This document shows positions 63,800 through 64,000 of a stretch of 64,000 bases of DNA, one piece after another; position 1 is the stretch's first letter; every line of letters starts with the position of its first letter. Where the stretch lies: the NCBI RefSeq assembly GCF_002216855.1, contig NZ_CP022355.1, forward strand, positions 992,001 through 1,056,000, written 5' to 3'. The notes beneath the pieces were generated by a model. That model worked only from the letters and a program-made list of their open reading frames with translations, did no database searches and was not told where the DNA came from. The DNA comes from Paraphotobacterium marinum (GTDB lineage: Bacteria > Pseudomonadota > Gammaproteobacteria > Enterobacterales > Vibrionaceae). A program made the translations under genes and the position numbers.

Positions 63800-64000
63800 A
63801 TGATTAAATATTTAACTAACCAATTCAAACCCGAGAAATTATATAACATCGTAGATAAATCAATAATATTTTTTGGTTTTTTTACTATTATTTTAATAAT
63901 TACAGGGACTGCTTGGGCATTACTTTATTCACCAAGTGATTATCAACAAGGAGAAACCGTTAGATTAATTTATATACATGTTCCTGCGGCTATTTTGTCT
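63800..64000 (+). CDS. ccmC: Haem exporter/lyase CcmC (partial, cut by window end)
   Basis: ATG at 63800 with GGACAGGT upstream; 67 codons lie inside the window: FKPEKLYNIVDKSIIFFGFF then GTAWALLYSPSDYQQGETVR and LIYIHVPAAILS, the highly conserved CcmC N-terminus. The remainder, including the WWD haem-handling loop, lies beyond the window. Confidence 0.93.
   Translation, partial: MIKYLTNQFKPEKLYNIVDKSIIFFGFFTIILIITGTAWALLYSPSDYQQGETVRLIYIHVPAAILS

Overview
The window is a dense, very A+T-rich (about 70% by eye) block of gammaproteobacterial housekeeping genes. Protein sequences and gene order both match the Vibrionales/enteric plan: fdx-iscX-pepB, ndk-rlmN-rodZ-ispG-hisS-yfgM-bamB-der, xseA/guaB-guaA, tadA, purL, glnB, nrdR-ribD-ribBX-ribH-nusB-thiL, dxs-ispA-xseB/thiI/yajL-panE, rlmG-bolA-nqrABCDEF-apbE-nqrM, pepD, proBA, rpmE2-rpmJ2, dapE-yffB, cbpAM, crr-ptsI-ptsH-cysK-cysZ, zipA-ligA, gltX and ccmABC. 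Na+-translocating NQR, RlmG next to BolA, a RibBX hybrid and an FlrA-like regulator point to a Vibrionaceae relative. Blocks that are far apart in free-living vibrios lie side by side here, some expected genes are absent (ribE, pgpA, flagellar and chemotaxis genes), and no transposon, prophage or CRISPR is visible. I infer a reduced, probably host-associated genome; a luminous-fish-symbiont type such as Photodesmus is only a guess.

Layout: 1-10020 is an Fe-S/translation/envelope run on the + strand. 10021-11096 is a gene-poor kilobase with decayed sequence. 11097-17011 holds a mechanosensitive channel, xseA, guaB and guaA. 17012-26945 holds tadA, purL (with a PurR operator), glnB and a riboflavin-nusB-thiL operon. 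26955-33092 holds isoprenoid genes (dxs, ispA), xseB, thiI, yajL and panE. 33230-41950 holds rlmG, bolA and the complete NQR operon with both maturation factors, ApbE (flavin transfer) and NqrM (iron delivery). 42077-50258 holds pepD, a purine permease with a PurR operator, proBA, a probable zinc-regulated ribosomal protein pair, an M15 peptidase, dapE and yffB. 50502-60592 holds cbpAM, the PTS core, cysteine genes, zipA, a divergent ligA and gltX. 60675-64000 holds a degenerate FlrA-like regulator coupled to a small membrane protein, then ccmABC (cut off by the window end).

The most striking global feature is 13 single-base frameshifts in 12 otherwise well-conserved genes. All can be repaired by adding one base to an A or T run. 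They are either homopolymer undercalls in the assembly or a real slippage/decay phenotype. For those genes I give the repaired extent and mark the break.

The most interesting biology is: a RibD whose deaminase half has lost its zinc site, next to a missing ribE; an FlrA-family regulator that keeps its DNA-binding end but has lost the sigma-54 ATPase core; a LigA that departs from the family at several active-site positions; a YajL without its catalytic cysteine; and PurR and Zur-like operators that outline two regulons.
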